From: Alteribacillus iranensis
GTDB taxonomy: Bacteria; Bacillota; Bacilli; Bacillales; Marinococcaceae
Direction: 5' to 3'
DNA: 64,000 nucleotides
NCBI RefSeq assembly: GCF_900113025.1
Contig: NZ_FONT01000001.1
Span: forward strand, 558,001-622,000
Part shown: piece after piece, positions 8,969 to 18,026 of the stretch
Layout: every line of letters begins with the position of its first letter
How positions within the stretch are numbered: position 1 is the stretch's first letter
Program-made: the position numbers and the translations under genes
The notes under the pieces: generated by a model
The model's database searches: none
The model's input: only the letters and a program-made list of their open reading frames with translations
What the model was told of the DNA's origin: nothing

Positions 8969-8973
8969 TGTCA

Positions 8974-9003
8974 ATTGTATTCAATTTTTTTACGTATATG
9001 TTT
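8974..9003 (-). promoter_or_regulatory. Candidate sigma-E promoter of cotE
   Basis: Minus-strand AAACATAT, 14-base spacer, AATACAAT (8974-8981). This resembles sigma-E boxes (kmATATT, CATACAAT) with one change in the -10. It would give a leader of about 105 bases. The rest of the 340-base gap between ricA and cotE (8862-9200) is AT-rich and shows no gene. Confidence 0.4.
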
Positions 9004-9167
9004 ACTCACTCATAAATGTACTTAACAGACAACTTTTCTGTACAAAAGGACTTTACATTATATCTATTAATGATTTTAGTAATTATGTATATATATTATA
9101 TTAGTACGGTACGTGAAATTTTAAGATTAAGTGGAAGATTCTTTACTGTACCTCTATAAACAAGAAA

Positions 9168-9197
9168 TTTACCCCCTGGTTTTTACCAGGAGGTAAA
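9168..9197 (-). terminator. ricA terminator
   Basis: TTTACC-C-CCTGG / CCAGG-A-GGTAAA, an 11-bp stem with a TTTTTA loop, followed on the minus strand by TTTCTTGTTT. It lies directly after the ricA stop codon. Confidence 0.75.
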
Positions 9198-9200
9198 CAA

Positions 9201-9632
9201 TTATTGTTTATGAATAGGAATAAATGGATTCTTTGTTGTAGTTCCTCTAAGCTTATCTCCACCGCTAGACTCAATAATTTCATCAGTGACTGTATTAGAA
9301 ATAGTGGTAGAAACAAGCTGAAGCAAATGATTGACTTCCGTTTGGCTCTGTTTAAATTCTTGCACAAGAGGAATCTGGTCGATTTCATTATTTAGTTCAT
9401 CAATTTCCTGTTCTACTTTTTTCAAAGCTTCCGTTTTTCCATAGTGCTGTAAATTAACTGCTTCTTTTTGTTTATTTTTTATCTTCCCAATTAACTCTTG
9501 AACACGTAAGTTTTTATTAATTTGTTCTTCTGCGCGTTTGAAAAAGTCCACTTCCTCTGTCTCGGAAATGAGCTTACCAAGCTCGCGAGCTTTATTGAGT
9601 ACTTCTTTCCTTGTATACGATGCGTTTTCCAT
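9201..9632 (-). CDS. ricA: RicA (YmcA), subunit of the Ric/Y-complex
   Basis: 143 aa, almost entirely helical, from the YlbF/YmcA family. RicA binds RicF (YlbF) and RicT (YaaT) in a complex carrying iron-sulfur clusters that modulates RNase Y processing and affects competence, biofilm formation and sporulation. The start codon overlaps the miaB stop (TAATG), so translation is coupled; miaB-ricA is the usual order in Bacillus. RNase Y itself is encoded in this window (14998-16563), so target enzyme and modulator are 6 kb apart. Confidence 0.93.
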   Translation of the reverse strand: MENASYTRKEVLNKARELGKLISETEEVDFFKRAEEQINKNLRVQELIGKIKNKQKEAVNLQHYGKTEALKKVEQEIDELNNEIDQIPLVQEFKQSQTEVNHLLQLVSTTISNTVTDEIIESSGGDKLRGTTTKNPFIPIHKQ

Positions 9633-11254
9633 TAATTATTCACCTCAGCCATTTCTACCATTTCTCCATCGAGCGTCCATGTTTTCGCTTCAATGATTTT
9701 CGTGTAAACAATTTCCCCGATGCAAGATTTCGGACCCCGGAAATTAACCAGTTTATTTGTACGGGTCCTACCTGATAAGACATCCGGATCTTTTTTACTT
9801 TCTCCTTCTACTAATACCTCAACCGTTTGTCCCTCTAATTCTTTATTTCGGCGTGCTGAAATTTCGTTGACTAACTCGTTAAGACGTGCTAATCTGTCTT
9901 TCTTCACTTCCATCGGTACATTATCTTCCATGCGTGCAGCCGGAGTCCCCTCTCGCGGTGAATAGATATACGTAAACGCGCTGTCGTAATCCATTTCTTT
10001 CACTAACGATAAGGTGTCCTGAAATTGCTCTTCTGTCTCATTCGGAAAGCCTACAATTAAGTCCGTTGTGAAAGATGCATGTGGAATAGCTTCTTTAATT
10101 TTATGTGCAAGCTTCACGTATTCTTCTCTTGAATACTTTCGTCCCATGATCTTTAAGATATCGCTGTTCCCCGATTGGACTGGTAAGTGAATGTGCTCTA
10201 CTAAGTTGCCGCCCTTCGCCAATACTTGAATTAAGTGATCGTCAAAGTCACGCGGGTGGCTCGTAGTAAAACGGATCCTTGGTATGTCAATTTTATGGAG
10301 ATCGTCCATTAAATGACCTAATCCATAATCTCCTTCTAAATCTTTCCCATATGCATTAACATTTTGACCGAGGAGCGTAATTTCTTTGTATCCTTGTCTG
10401 GCTATATCCCGCACTTCTTCAATAATATCCTCTGGGTGACGGCTTCGTTCTTTTCCTCGCGTATAGGGAACGATACAGTACGTACAGAATTTATCACAAC
10501 CGTACATAATATTCACCCACGCTTGCGTTTTCCCTACCCGTTTACGTGGCATATTTTCAACAACATCGCCCTCTTTTGACCATACTTCAATGACCATTTC
10601 TTTTCCTTGAATAGCATCATATAAGAGATGAGGGACACGGTGAATATTATGGGTGCCAAATATTAGGTCTATATGCTGGTGTTTCTGCATAATACGATTC
10701 ACAACAGATTCTTCTTGGGACATACAACCGCAGACGCCAAGAATCAACTCTGGCTTTTCACGTTTCAATGTCTTTAAATGGCCAATTTCACCGAACACTT
10801 TGTTTTCAGCGTTTTCACGGATAGCACATGTATTTAGAAATATTACGTCTGCTTCTTCTGTCTGATCCGTCTCGGTAAAACCCATTTCTTCAAGAATACC
10901 CGCCATATTTTCGGTATCATGATAATTCATTTGACAACCATACGTACGGATTAAATAGTTTTTTCCTTTTCCTATTCCTTTCATGTGGTCAGGAATTGTG
11001 AAATCGTAATGAACTTGGACATCTTCCCGGCGGCGACGTCTTCCTTTTTTATAGTTAGGCTGCTCTTTAATTAAAATGCTGCGGCCACCTATTTTCATAT
11101 ATTCGCGTCCTTCTTCATCTTCTTCCATTTTAGCGTTACTAAAATCGAAATATTTGCTGTAATCTTTTGTATGAGAGGCTGGCTTTCCGTTAGCAGATGC
11201 TGGACCCTCGGTAGACCCTTCTCCCATTAACTGCTTTCTTTGCTCTTCGTTCAC
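9632..11254 (-). CDS. miaB: tRNA-2-methylthio-N6-dimethylallyladenosine synthase MiaB
   Basis: 540 aa from a GTG start ([11 protein letters not shown]), chosen because AAGGAG lies 8 bases upstream; an in-frame ATG 24 bases earlier overlaps that site. The N-terminal methylthiotransferase domain holds three cysteines ([22 protein letters not shown]) for the auxiliary cluster. The radical SAM domain has [15 protein letters not shown] (CxxxCxxC), and a TRAM domain closes the protein. It adds the methylthio group to i6A37, completing the modification begun by MiaA, encoded at 1472-2407. Confidence 0.97.
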   Translation of the reverse strand: MNEEQRKQLMGEGSTEGPASANGKPASHTKDYSKYFDFSNAKMEEDEEGREYMKIGGRSILIKEQPNYKKGRRRRREDVQVHYDFTIPDHMKGIGKGKNYLIRTYGCQMNYHDTENMAGILEEMGFTETDQTEEADVIFLNTCAIRENAENKVFGEIGHLKTLKREKPELILGVCGCMSQEESVVNRIMQKHQHIDLIFGTHNIHRVPHLLYDAIQGKEMVIEVWSKEGDVVENMPRKRVGKTQAWVNIMYGCDKFCTYCIVPYTRGKERSRHPEDIIEEVRDIARQGYKEITLLGQNVNAYGKDLEGDYGLGHLMDDLHKIDIPRIRFTTSHPRDFDDHLIQVLAKGGNLVEHIHLPVQSGNSDILKIMGRKYSREEYVKLAHKIKEAIPHASFTTDLIVGFPNETEEQFQDTLSLVKEMDYDSAFTYIYSPREGTPAARMEDNVPMEVKKDRLARLNELVNEISARRNKELEGQTVEVLVEGESKKDPDVLSGRTRTNKLVNFRGPKSCIGEIVYTKIIEAKTWTLDGEMVEMAEVNN

Positions 11255-11419
11255 AGCAAGAACTCCTTTCCTAATCAATTTTATATATCCGTTCTATAGC
11301 TTGTCTTGAATACATACATTAAGTAATGTCACATAGGATCGCTACAATAAGGAAAGACCCATCTAAAAATTATACCGTCTATGCCATCGGAAAACAATAG
11401 ATCAGGAAGGAGCACCGCA

Positions 11420-13105
11420 TTATGAATGGTTTTTCACCTTAAGTTTTCTGTACCGGTTGATCGCTGCTGCTAGTTCAAATTTTCTAGGCAGAGCCATATC
11501 CCCGGGATGTTTCCCTCGAAAGGGTGAGACCTCATCTAACCCTTTTTCATTAATGATTTCTTCTACAATGCTTAATGTCTTTGACAAGGGAACATCATCT
11601 GGAATTTCACGGCTTATATAACGAATAATATTAGCGATAGCACTCGTTTGACTACTGTTAACCAATTGTTCAATACTGCTCACGTCAATCGTATCTCTTC
11701 CATAAAGTATATGATTTTTTCCTTTTGCACTTGCTTTTTCACGTTTCCCTTTTCGTGCATCAAAGCTTCTCCAATCTATGTGTCTCTTTGGCAAGCTTCC
11801 AAAATCGTTTCCTGCCTCTGATACTCGTTCTGTTTCATATGTACGAGCGATATCTTTTGCCTCTTCTGTAACATCTGACGGCACATACTCTTCCATCATT
11901 ACCACACAATCAGCCACGTCAAAATAATCCCCTGCACCTCCTACGACAAGAATCGTGGAAACATCATGTTCCTTATATAATGACTGAACTTTATCAATAA
12001 ATGGCGTAATTGGTTCTTTTTCTTTTGCAACCAATGCTTGCATTCTAGCATCTCGAATCATAAAATTTGTCGCGCTTGTGTCCTCATCAATGAGTAAACA
12101 AGAAGTGCCTGTTTCGAGATACTCCATAATATTGGCCGCTTGAGAAGTACTCCCGCTTGCATTTTCTGTCGAAAAGTGGTGTGTGTGTTTGCCGTTTGGA
12201 AGGTTTGAAATAAAAGATGAAATATTTACTCCTTTGACGCTTCGACCATCTTCCGCTCTCACTTTACAAGCGGAGCTATCCGTAATTACAAACTCTCGTC
12301 CATCGTCTGCACAATGGTTATATACGCCATATTGGATAGCCTCTAATAAAGTACTTTTTCCGTGATATCCTCCACCAACAATAATATTCACCCCTTTTTT
12401 CAATGCCATCCCCGTCAGTCGGCCGGCATGGGGCACATGAATTTCCACTCGTAACGAAGAGGGTGAACGAAAGGGAACAGACTTGTGAGCAGCGAGAGGA
12501 CGCCGACTTATACCGCTTTCTCTTGGTAGTATAGATCCATCAGCAATAAATGTAATAAAATTATGTTTATAAAGATATTCTCGAATTGCTATTTGATCGT
12601 CTACGAGCTTAAGCTGTTGATCGAGTGCTTTTGTGTTATGTTGTATCACCGCTTCCTCTATCATGCGCGGTACATACTTTGAAAACATTTCTTGGGCTTT
12701 CGTTCCTAAAATGGTTCTTCCCCGAGCAGGTAAGTGGATCGATAATCGAATGTCAAGCGTCTCATTGTCTAATGCCACGGCAGAACGTTCCATTATTTCT
12801 TGTCCGGGACCGTCAATGTGGAGGAACCTGTCCCATTTCTCCTTATGGATCACTTTCGAGACTTGCCTTGCAAAAAAATCAGTCGTAGCTATTCTTCTAT
12901 GCTTGCTTTTGTCGCACCTCTCATCCAATTTCAGTAATTCTCTATTTATCTTTATTCTGATTCGAGATGGGCTTGCGTATGGATCAGCCTGAATATGGTC
13001 AATATGTAAAGTAAATTCGTTATATTGAAAAGTCCCTTTAATATCGTTATATGCTTTATAACCTTTTCTGTCTATTTTAGAAAGTCTGCGAAGAAGTTCA
13101 TGCAT
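11420..13105 (-). CDS. Predicted ABC-class P-loop ATPase (COG3044-like)
   Basis: 561 aa. Residues 228-250 contain a glycine-rich P-loop, VGGGYHGKSTLLEAI; a serine-rich signature-like stretch SGSTSQAA follows near 316, and a Walker B-like CLLIDEDTSATNFM near 333. This layout matches the 'predicted ATPase of the ABC class' family, soluble and without membrane segments. Its physiological role is unknown to me. In B. subtilis this position between spoVS and miaB is occupied by metabolic genes (tdh, kbl). It is preceded by a terminator (13145-13180) and has an SD site before ATG (AAAGGAG). Confidence 0.8.
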   Translation of the reverse strand: MHELLRRLSKIDRKGYKAYNDIKGTFQYNEFTLHIDHIQADPYASPSRIRIKINRELLKLDERCDKSKHRRIATTDFFARQVSKVIHKEKWDRFLHIDGPGQEIMERSAVALDNETLDIRLSIHLPARGRTILGTKAQEMFSKYVPRMIEEAVIQHNTKALDQQLKLVDDQIAIREYLYKHNFITFIADGSILPRESGISRRPLAAHKSVPFRSPSSLRVEIHVPHAGRLTGMALKKGVNIIVGGGYHGKSTLLEAIQYGVYNHCADDGREFVITDSSACKVRAEDGRSVKGVNISSFISNLPNGKHTHHFSTENASGSTSQAANIMEYLETGTSCLLIDEDTSATNFMIRDARMQALVAKEKEPITPFIDKVQSLYKEHDVSTILVVGGAGDYFDVADCVVMMEEYVPSDVTEEAKDIARTYETERVSEAGNDFGSLPKRHIDWRSFDARKGKREKASAKGKNHILYGRDTIDVSSIEQLVNSSQTSAIANIIRYISREIPDDVPLSKTLSIVEEIINEKGLDEVSPFRGKHPGDMALPRKFELAAAINRYRKLKVKNHS

Positions 13106-13144
13106 GGAAATTAACTCCTTTCTTTTTTCATCATTTAAAAAGAG

Positions 13145-13180
13145 AAAAACCTGGCTATGTTATACAAGGGCCAGGTTTTT
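13145..13180. terminator. Hairpin terminator downstream of spoVS and the repeat element
   Basis: AAAAACCTGGC / GCCAGGTTTTT stem with A and T tracts on either side, so it can stop transcription from either direction. It lies between the repeat element and the ATPase gene and is the first classical terminator after spoVS. Confidence 0.8.
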
Positions 13181-13200
13181 CTTTCTTTAATTCTTTAAAA

Positions 13201-13601
13201 GATAAGAAAGCATTCATAAAGTGATGTCTAGCTCCAGCGCCCAGACGCTCGGGAGGCCCACAGTTGAATGATCTTTTGCTAAAATCACAAACGTCAACAG
13301 TGGATCTTCTGCTAAAAACGCAAACGTCCTGTTTGCAACGCAGAAGTCAGTACGTCGTGTACTAGCTAACGCAAAAGTCAGCACTTCCTGTGCAAGCCAG
13401 GTCGGCGTCGTCTCAGGACGGACTACCGCAGGAGGCGGTGGCATCTACGTTGCACACATGACGTGTGCGGCCTTAGTAGAAGTACCTCTCCAACTTAGCC
13501 GATCTTCCAACTCGGTGCACATAATGAAAGGAAAAGTACCTTACTTTGCTGTCCCTCCCCAGAAGCTGTCGCGTCTGAGCAGGGCGCTTACGCTTTTCTT
13601 A
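13201..13601. repeat. About 400-bp dispersed intergenic element with paired ends and internal hairpin array
   Basis: No gene is evident in this stretch. The left end GATAAGAAAGCAT...AGCTCCAGCGCCCAGACGC and right end GCGTCTGAGCAGGGCGC...GCTTTTCTTAT are partly inverted copies: GCGCCC (13237-13242) pairs with GGGCGC (13582-13587) and AGACGC (13243-13248) with GCGTCT (13571-13576). Between them are two imperfect direct repeats (13270-13295 and 13303-13328; 13338-13366 and 13369-13397) that fold into small hairpins, plus a GCACAC/GTGTGC hairpin (13453-13469). The left end recurs at 3388-3445. It resembles the 'AGCTCCAGCGCC...GGGCGCTTACGCTTTTCTT' repeats widespread in Bacillaceae. It starts 9 bases after the spoVS stop. 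Confidence 0.75.
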
Positions 13602-13609
13602 TTACTATT

Positions 13610-13870
13610 TTACCGGGGCTCTATGATCAACTTTATTGCTGTCCTTTCTTCTCCGTCAATTTGAATGTCAGTGAAAGCAGGAATACAGATAAGATCAATG
13701 CCGCTTGGAGCTACAAATCCTCGTGCGATGGCTATTGCTTTAATAGACTGATTAAGGGCACCTGCTCCTATTGCTTGAATTTCTGCAGCACCACGTTCAC
13801 GAATGACTCCCGCCAAAGCGCCTGCAACAGAGTTGGGTGTGGATTTGGCTGATACTTTTAATACTTCCAT
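13610..13870 (-). CDS. spoVS: Stage V sporulation protein S
   Basis: 86 aa, the standard length for SpoVS, an Alba-like small protein that affects septation and coat/cortex stages of sporulation. Nearly the whole chain matches the family: EVLKVSAKSTPNSVAGAL at the start, GAGALNQSIKAIAIARGF in the middle, and IDGEERTAIKLI at the end. ATG follows AAGGAGGT. A sigma-H-type promoter lies 42-71 bases upstream. No terminator precedes the repeat element, so the message probably ends at 13145-13180. Confidence 0.97.
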   Translation of the reverse strand: MEVLKVSAKSTPNSVAGALAGVIRERGAAEIQAIGAGALNQSIKAIAIARGFVAPSGIDLICIPAFTDIQIDGEERTAIKLIIEPR

Positions 13871-13911
13871 TTTTAGTACCTCCTTATGTGGGATAATGCC
13901 CCTCGGTAAAT

Positions 13912-13941
13912 ATATTCACGATATACTGTGTTTATTCCTGC
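13912..13941 (-). promoter_or_regulatory. Candidate sigma-H promoter of spoVS
   Basis: Minus-strand GCAGGAATA, a 12-base spacer, CGTGAATAT. Sigma-H consensus is RnAGGAWWW and RnnGAATWW; only the first base of the second box differs. Sigma-H control of spoVS is known in B. subtilis. Confidence 0.65.
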
Positions 13942-13981
13942 TTTCGTTATGGCAATGTCTAAATTTTCTAACCTTGGTCAC

Positions 13982-14776
13982 TTATTCATAAAAAGGATGA
14001 TCAGCACTTATTTGTATGCGCTCTATTTTGTTCGCTTTCCCGGTTTCCGGCTGGATATCTATAAGTATCCCATTTAATTGTTCCCGACCTTTATCTACTT
14101 CAAACCTGGCTGGAAGATTTGTTAAAAATTTTGTAATGATGTTGTCTCGTTTCATGCCTAAAATCCCATCCATAGAACCTGTCATACCTGCATCGCTAAT
14201 ATATGCTGTTCCCTGAGGGAGTATGCGATTATCCGCAGTTTGAACGTGCGTATGGGTTCCGGCCACGGCAGTAACTTTGCCGTCCAAAAACCAACCCATT
14301 GCTTGCTTCTCACTAGTCGCTTCCGCATGAAAATCTACAAAAATGACAGGGGTACGTTTTTTAATTTTATAAATGAGTTCTTCTGCTTTTTTGAATGGGC
14401 AGTCATTCGGAGTCATAAATGTGCGACCCATTAAATTAATAATCCCTACTTCTATTTGGTTCACCTTTACAATAATATATTCATTTCCTGGTGTTTCTTT
14501 CGGATAATTCGCAGGTCGCACCAGCCAAGAGGCGTCATCTATAAACTCAAATATTTCTCTGTTATCCCATGTATGATTTCCAAGGGTTACCGCTTGGGCT
14601 CCTTGTTCTAAAAATCCTTTATAAATTTTTTCAGTGATTCCTTTCCCTCCTGCTGCATTTTCTCCATTTACAACGGTTACTGTTGGTTTATGTTTTCTTT
14701 TTAACTTTGGAAGGTACTCTCTAATCATTTCACGGCCTGGAGAACCTACCACATCACCGATGAATAATAGTCTCAT
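13982..14776 (-). CDS. ymdB: Metallophosphoesterase YmdB
   Basis: 264 aa, the normal family length. YmdB is a phosphodiesterase reported to act on cyclic nucleotides and to influence biofilm and motility decisions in B. subtilis. Metal-binding motifs are intact: GDVVGSPGR (residues 7-15), NGENAAGG (38-45), GNHTWDN (67-73), VDFHAEATSEK and GTHTHVQTAD. It lies between rny and spoVS as in B. subtilis, but the rny terminator and a strong promoter at 14814-14842 indicate its own transcript. Confidence 0.95.
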   Translation of the reverse strand: MRLLFIGDVVGSPGREMIREYLPKLKRKHKPTVTVVNGENAAGGKGITEKIYKGFLEQGAQAVTLGNHTWDNREIFEFIDDASWLVRPANYPKETPGNEYIIVKVNQIEVGIINLMGRTFMTPNDCPFKKAEELIYKIKKRTPVIFVDFHAEATSEKQAMGWFLDGKVTAVAGTHTHVQTADNRILPQGTAYISDAGMTGSMDGILGMKRDNIITKFLTNLPARFEVDKGREQLNGILIDIQPETGKANKIERIQISADHPFYE

Positions 14777-14813
14777 GAATTTCTCCTTTGTGCTTAAACG
14801 TTATTTAACTTTC

Positions 14814-14842
14814 GTTATATCAAATTCAAGAAAAATTGGCAA
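14814..14842 (-). promoter_or_regulatory. Sigma-A promoter of ymdB
   Basis: Minus-strand TTGCCA, a 17-base spacer, TATAAC. The leader to the ymdB ATG is about 35 bases. A perfect 15-bp palindrome lies 38 bases further upstream (14880-14894). Confidence 0.65.
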
Positions 14843-14879
14843 ATCCAAAATGTTTTTTGTTTACGACAGACTTCGATTT

Positions 14880-14894
14880 ACTCGTCAGACGAGT
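14880..14894. promoter_or_regulatory. Perfect palindrome upstream of the ymdB promoter (possible operator)
   Basis: ACTCGTC-A-GACGAGT is an exact 7+1+7 inverted repeat, 38 bases upstream of the -35 box. It has no T-tract and is too far from a gene end to be a terminator, so a dimeric regulator site is the simplest reading. The regulator is unknown. Confidence 0.35.
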
Positions 14895-14977
14895 ATTTAA
14901 GTACTGTACAAATCCTCTTCATTGTATGACAAGAAAGCCTCTACTCTCACTACAAGGAATGCTCCTAAAAATGCAAA

Positions 14978-14999
14978 AAAGCGGCATCATCGCCGCTTT
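14978..14999 (-). terminator. rny terminator
   Basis: AAAGCGGC / GCCGCTTT stem with a 6-base loop followed by a T-tract on the minus strand; it overlaps the last bases of the rny stop codon. Confidence 0.9.
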
Positions 15000-16563
15000 A
15001 TTTTGCGTATTCAACTGCACGTGTTTCTCGAATCACTGTAATTCTAATATGACCTGGATAATCCAGTTCATTCTCAATTTGTTTCGTAATGTCTCGTGCT
15101 AATTGGTGAGCTAACGCATCATCTACCATGTCAGGTTTAACGATAATTCGTACTTCACGGCCCGCTTGAATAGCGTATGTTTTTTCAACCCCATCAAACG
15201 ATTCCGCAATTTCCTCTAAACGCTCTAAACGCCGAATATACGTTTCTAAAGTTTCACGTCTCGCTCCTGGTCTTGCAGCTGATAAAGCGTCGGCCGCAGC
15301 AACCAATGTAGCAATCACAGAAGTGGCTTCCGTATCGCCATGATGAGAAGCAATACTATTAATAACCACTGGATGCTCTTTGTACTTCTGACCTAGCTCA
15401 ACACCTATTTCAACGTGACTGCCTTCTACCTCATGGTCAATTGCTTTCCCGATATCGTGAAGCAGTCCAGCACGTTTTGCTAGCTGTTCATCTTCGCCCA
15501 ATTCAGCTGCCATTAATGCGGTGAGATGAGCTACTTCAATGGAGTGCTTAAGAACATTTTGACCATAACTTGTACGATACTTTAAACGGCCAAGAATTTT
15601 GATCAAATCAGGATGCAATCCATGAATACCCATTTCAAAAGTAGCTTCTTCCCCGTATTCACGAATCAATTCATCTACTTCACGACGCGCTTTTTCGACG
15701 GTCTCCTCTATTCGAGCAGGATGAATTCGGCCATCTTGCACGAGACGTTCTAATGCTGTACGGGCAATTTCTCTTCTGATTGGGTCGAACCCGGATAGAA
15801 TTACTGCTTCCGGGGTATCATCGATAATAAGGTCAATTCCTGTTAACGTCTCTAATGCCCGTATATTACGACCTTCCCGACCAATAATACGACCTTTCAT
15901 TTCATCGTTCGGTAGGTTGACAACCGATACAGTCGTCTCTGCAATATGGTCAGCAGCACAACGTTGGATAGCTAAAGACAGGATATTGCGCGCCTTTTTA
16001 TCCGCTTCTTCTTTCGCTCGTTCTGTCTGCTCTTTTACCATAACAGCCATATCATGCTTTAACTCTTGTTCAACCTCGGAACGTATCATCGTCCGCGCTT
16101 CATCACGAGACATTCCGGATATTCTTTCTAATTCAGCTTGTTGTTTTGCTAAGATCTCCTCCACTTTGCTGTTCTTATCTTCAACCTGCCGTTGTGTTTC
16201 AGTGAGAGATTCTTCTCTCTTGTCCAACGATTCTTCCTTTTTGTCTAACATTTCGCTTTTCCGGTCAAGAATCTCTTCTTTTTGCATTAACCGGTTCTCT
16301 TGTTTTTGTACTTCGTTTTTTCTCTCTCGCAAATCTTCTTCGGCTTCAGCGCGAATTTGGTGTGCTTGATCTTTAGCTTCTAGCACCACTACTTTTTTAT
16401 TCGCTTCCGCTTCGCGCTCCGCGTCCTCTACAATTTGCTTTGCAGCATGTTCAGCGCTTGCTATCTTTGCTTCCGCTAACGATTTACGAACAAAATAACC
16501 AATTAAAAAACATGCAGCTGCAACGACAATAAGCAAAATGGAGATGAGAAAGATATTATCCAT
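14998..16563 (-). CDS. rny: Ribonuclease Y
   Basis: 521 aa, membrane-anchored endoribonuclease that initiates mRNA decay. N-terminal membrane helix at residues 5-25 ([19 protein letters not shown]), long charged coiled coil from about 30 to 200, KH domain around 210-275 ([15 protein letters not shown]), HD domain with the catalytic [12 protein letters not shown] near 365, and a C-terminal domain. Start ATG follows GAGGAGGTG. It has its own strong promoter 150 bases upstream and its own terminator. The partner modulator RicA and the decay enzymes PNPase and RNase J are also encoded in this window. Confidence 0.98.
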   Translation of the reverse strand: MDNIFLISILLIVVAAACFLIGYFVRKSLAEAKIASAEHAAKQIVEDAEREAEANKKVVVLEAKDQAHQIRAEAEEDLRERKNEVQKQENRLMQKEEILDRKSEMLDKKEESLDKREESLTETQRQVEDKNSKVEEILAKQQAELERISGMSRDEARTMIRSEVEQELKHDMAVMVKEQTERAKEEADKKARNILSLAIQRCAADHIAETTVSVVNLPNDEMKGRIIGREGRNIRALETLTGIDLIIDDTPEAVILSGFDPIRREIARTALERLVQDGRIHPARIEETVEKARREVDELIREYGEEATFEMGIHGLHPDLIKILGRLKYRTSYGQNVLKHSIEVAHLTALMAAELGEDEQLAKRAGLLHDIGKAIDHEVEGSHVEIGVELGQKYKEHPVVINSIASHHGDTEATSVIATLVAAADALSAARPGARRETLETYIRRLERLEEIAESFDGVEKTYAIQAGREVRIIVKPDMVDDALAHQLARDITKQIENELDYPGHIRITVIRETRAVEYAK

Positions 16564-16689
16564 TTCTTTTCACCTCCTCTTGCTATCTGATTGTGCACCC
16601 TGCCGCCATTTATTAACTCAGCGTTCAGGGATTAATTACGTTTCATGGAAGCTTCACTTTCTTCAGCTAATACAGTGAATGGTTTCATC

Positions 16690-16703
16690 ATGCTTAAAAG
16701 CAT
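16690..16703 (-). repeat. Hairpin and direct repeat at the predicted 5' end of the rny message
   Basis: The direct repeat GCATGATG occurs twice (minus strand 16708-16701 and 16693-16686) and encloses ATGCT-TTTA-AGCAT, a 5-bp hairpin. It begins at the transcription start predicted from the rny promoter. The remaining 16564-16860 leader and upstream region holds no gene that I can see. Confidence 0.4.
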
Positions 16704-16714
16704 CATGCCTCTTA

Positions 16715-16743
16715 ATTGTATCCGTCTCCAATATTCATGTCAA
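16715..16743 (-). promoter_or_regulatory. Strong sigma-A promoter of rny
   Basis: Minus-strand perfect TTGACA (16738-16743), a 17-base spacer, TACAAT (16715-16720). The predicted start near 16708 gives a leader of about 145 bases before the rny ATG. Confidence 0.8.
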
Positions 16744-16862
16744 GACTACAGGAACACCTGAGCCCTTCTACATCTTAAGAGTGCATAGTGTTCATTTCTT
16801 CAGACATCCTCTAAAATTTTCCTCAAGGAAGTTTTGCCGGCCACTGAGGTGATTTTTCAAAA

Positions 16863-16904
16863 AAAGACTGCATACCTGTGAAATGAAAAAGGTAAACAGT
16901 CTTT
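16863..16904. terminator. recA terminator
   Basis: AAAGACTG / CAGTCTTT stem with an inner CC/GG pair, followed on the minus strand by TTTTTT. It lies 76 bases after the recA stop and separates recA from rny. Confidence 0.7.
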
Positions 16905-16979
16905 CAACGGGAACGCTACTTACAACCATGGCTTGGAGTGGTGAGTCCCCCGCTTGAATGATTAAACATACTATTAACT

Positions 16980-18026
16980 TTACTCTTCCTCTTCAATGAG
17001 CGGAGCGCTGACTTCCTGTTGTGTTCCATCTCCCTCTCCTGCCGTTAGACCATAATGATCGCGGATACTTGCTTCGATGGCAGCTGTCACGTCCTGATTC
17101 TCTTTTAAATACTGTTTAGAGTTCTCTCTTCCTTGTCCAAGTCGTTCTCCTTCATAGGAGTACCACGCACCGCTTTTTTGGACAATATCTAACTCCGCAC
17201 CGATATCAAGTATTGAACCTTCTCTTGAAATTCCTTCTCCATACATAATATCGACTTCAGCTTGTTTAAACGGAGGTGCTACTTTGTTTTTCACCACTTT
17301 AATTCGAGTTCTGTTACCAACCATTTCGTTTCCTTGTTTCAACGTCTCCGCCCGGCGAACTTCCAAGCGAACGGAGGAATAGAATTTAAGAGCACGACCA
17401 CCAGTTGTGGTTTCAGGACTCCCAAACATGACGCCTACTTTCTCACGAATTTGGTTTATAAATACAGCTATTGAATTTGATTTACTGATAGCCCCGGATA
17501 GCTTTCGAAGAGCTTGTGACATTAGGCGCGCTTGAAGACCTACGTGGCTATCTCCCATTTCGCCTTCAATTTCTGCTTTAGGTACGAGGGCAGCAACCGA
17601 GTCAACGACAATGATATCAACTGCTCCGCTACGTACAAGTGCTTCAGCGATTTCAAGAGCTTGTTCCCCTGTATCAGGTTGGGATAAAAGAAGCTCATCG
17701 ATGTTCACACCTAGTTTTTCTGCATAAGAAGGATCAAGGGCATGCTCAGCATCAATAAAAGCAGCCTGGCCTCCTTTTCTCTGAACCTCGGCAATCGCAT
17801 GAAGCGCAACTGTCGTTTTACCGGAAGATTCAGGACCATATATTTCAACAATTCTTCCTCGCGGATAACCGCCTACTCCCAGCGCGATGTCAACAGCTAA
17901 AGCCCCGCTAGAAATAGTGGACACTCTCTTCTCTGCCTGCTCTCCCAACTTCATGATAGAGCCTTTACCGAATTGCTTTTCTATGTTTCGTAGAGCCTGG
18001 TCCAGAGCGGCTTTTCTTTCACTCAT
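16980..18026 (-). CDS. recA: Recombinase RecA
   Basis: 348 aa. ATP-dependent strand-exchange protein and co-protease for LexA cleavage. Walker [10 protein letters not shown] (residues 65-73), Walker [13 protein letters not shown] (about 136-147), L2 loop region [18 protein letters not shown] and a highly acidic C-terminal end (LIEEEE). No intein or intron. ATG follows AAAGGAG. A LexA-type box and sigma-A promoter lie about 400-450 bases upstream, giving an unusually long leader; cinA is in the usual place upstream, but a helicase gene lies between. Confidence 0.99.
   Translation of the reverse strand: MSERKAALDQALRNIEKQFGKGSIMKLGEQAEKRVSTISSGALAVDIALGVGGYPRGRIVEIYGPESSGKTTVALHAIAEVQRKGGQAAFIDAEHALDPSYAEKLGVNIDELLLSQPDTGEQALEIAEALVRSGAVDIIVVDSVAALVPKAEIEGEMGDSHVGLQARLMSQALRKLSGAISKSNSIAVFINQIREKVGVMFGSPETTTGGRALKFYSSVRLEVRRAETLKQGNEMVGNRTRIKVVKNKVAPPFKQAEVDIMYGEGISREGSILDIGAELDIVQKSGAWYSYEGERLGQGRENSKQYLKENQDVTAAIEASIRDHYGLTAGEGDGTQQEVSAPLIEEEE

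Noticed and set aside
8862-8984. N-terminal extension of CotE
   Set aside because: The extension is hydrophobic and unlike CotE family starts; the strong AAAGGAGGG site lies before the ATG at 8861.
12625-12992. Two overlapping plus-strand frames inside the ATPase gene
   Set aside because: They are antisense to conserved coding sequence and lack ribosome sites and family resemblance.
13214-13444. 76-codon minus-strand frame in the repeat region
   Set aside because: It runs through hairpin repeats; composition (Thr/Ala/Phe) follows the repeat units rather than a protein family.
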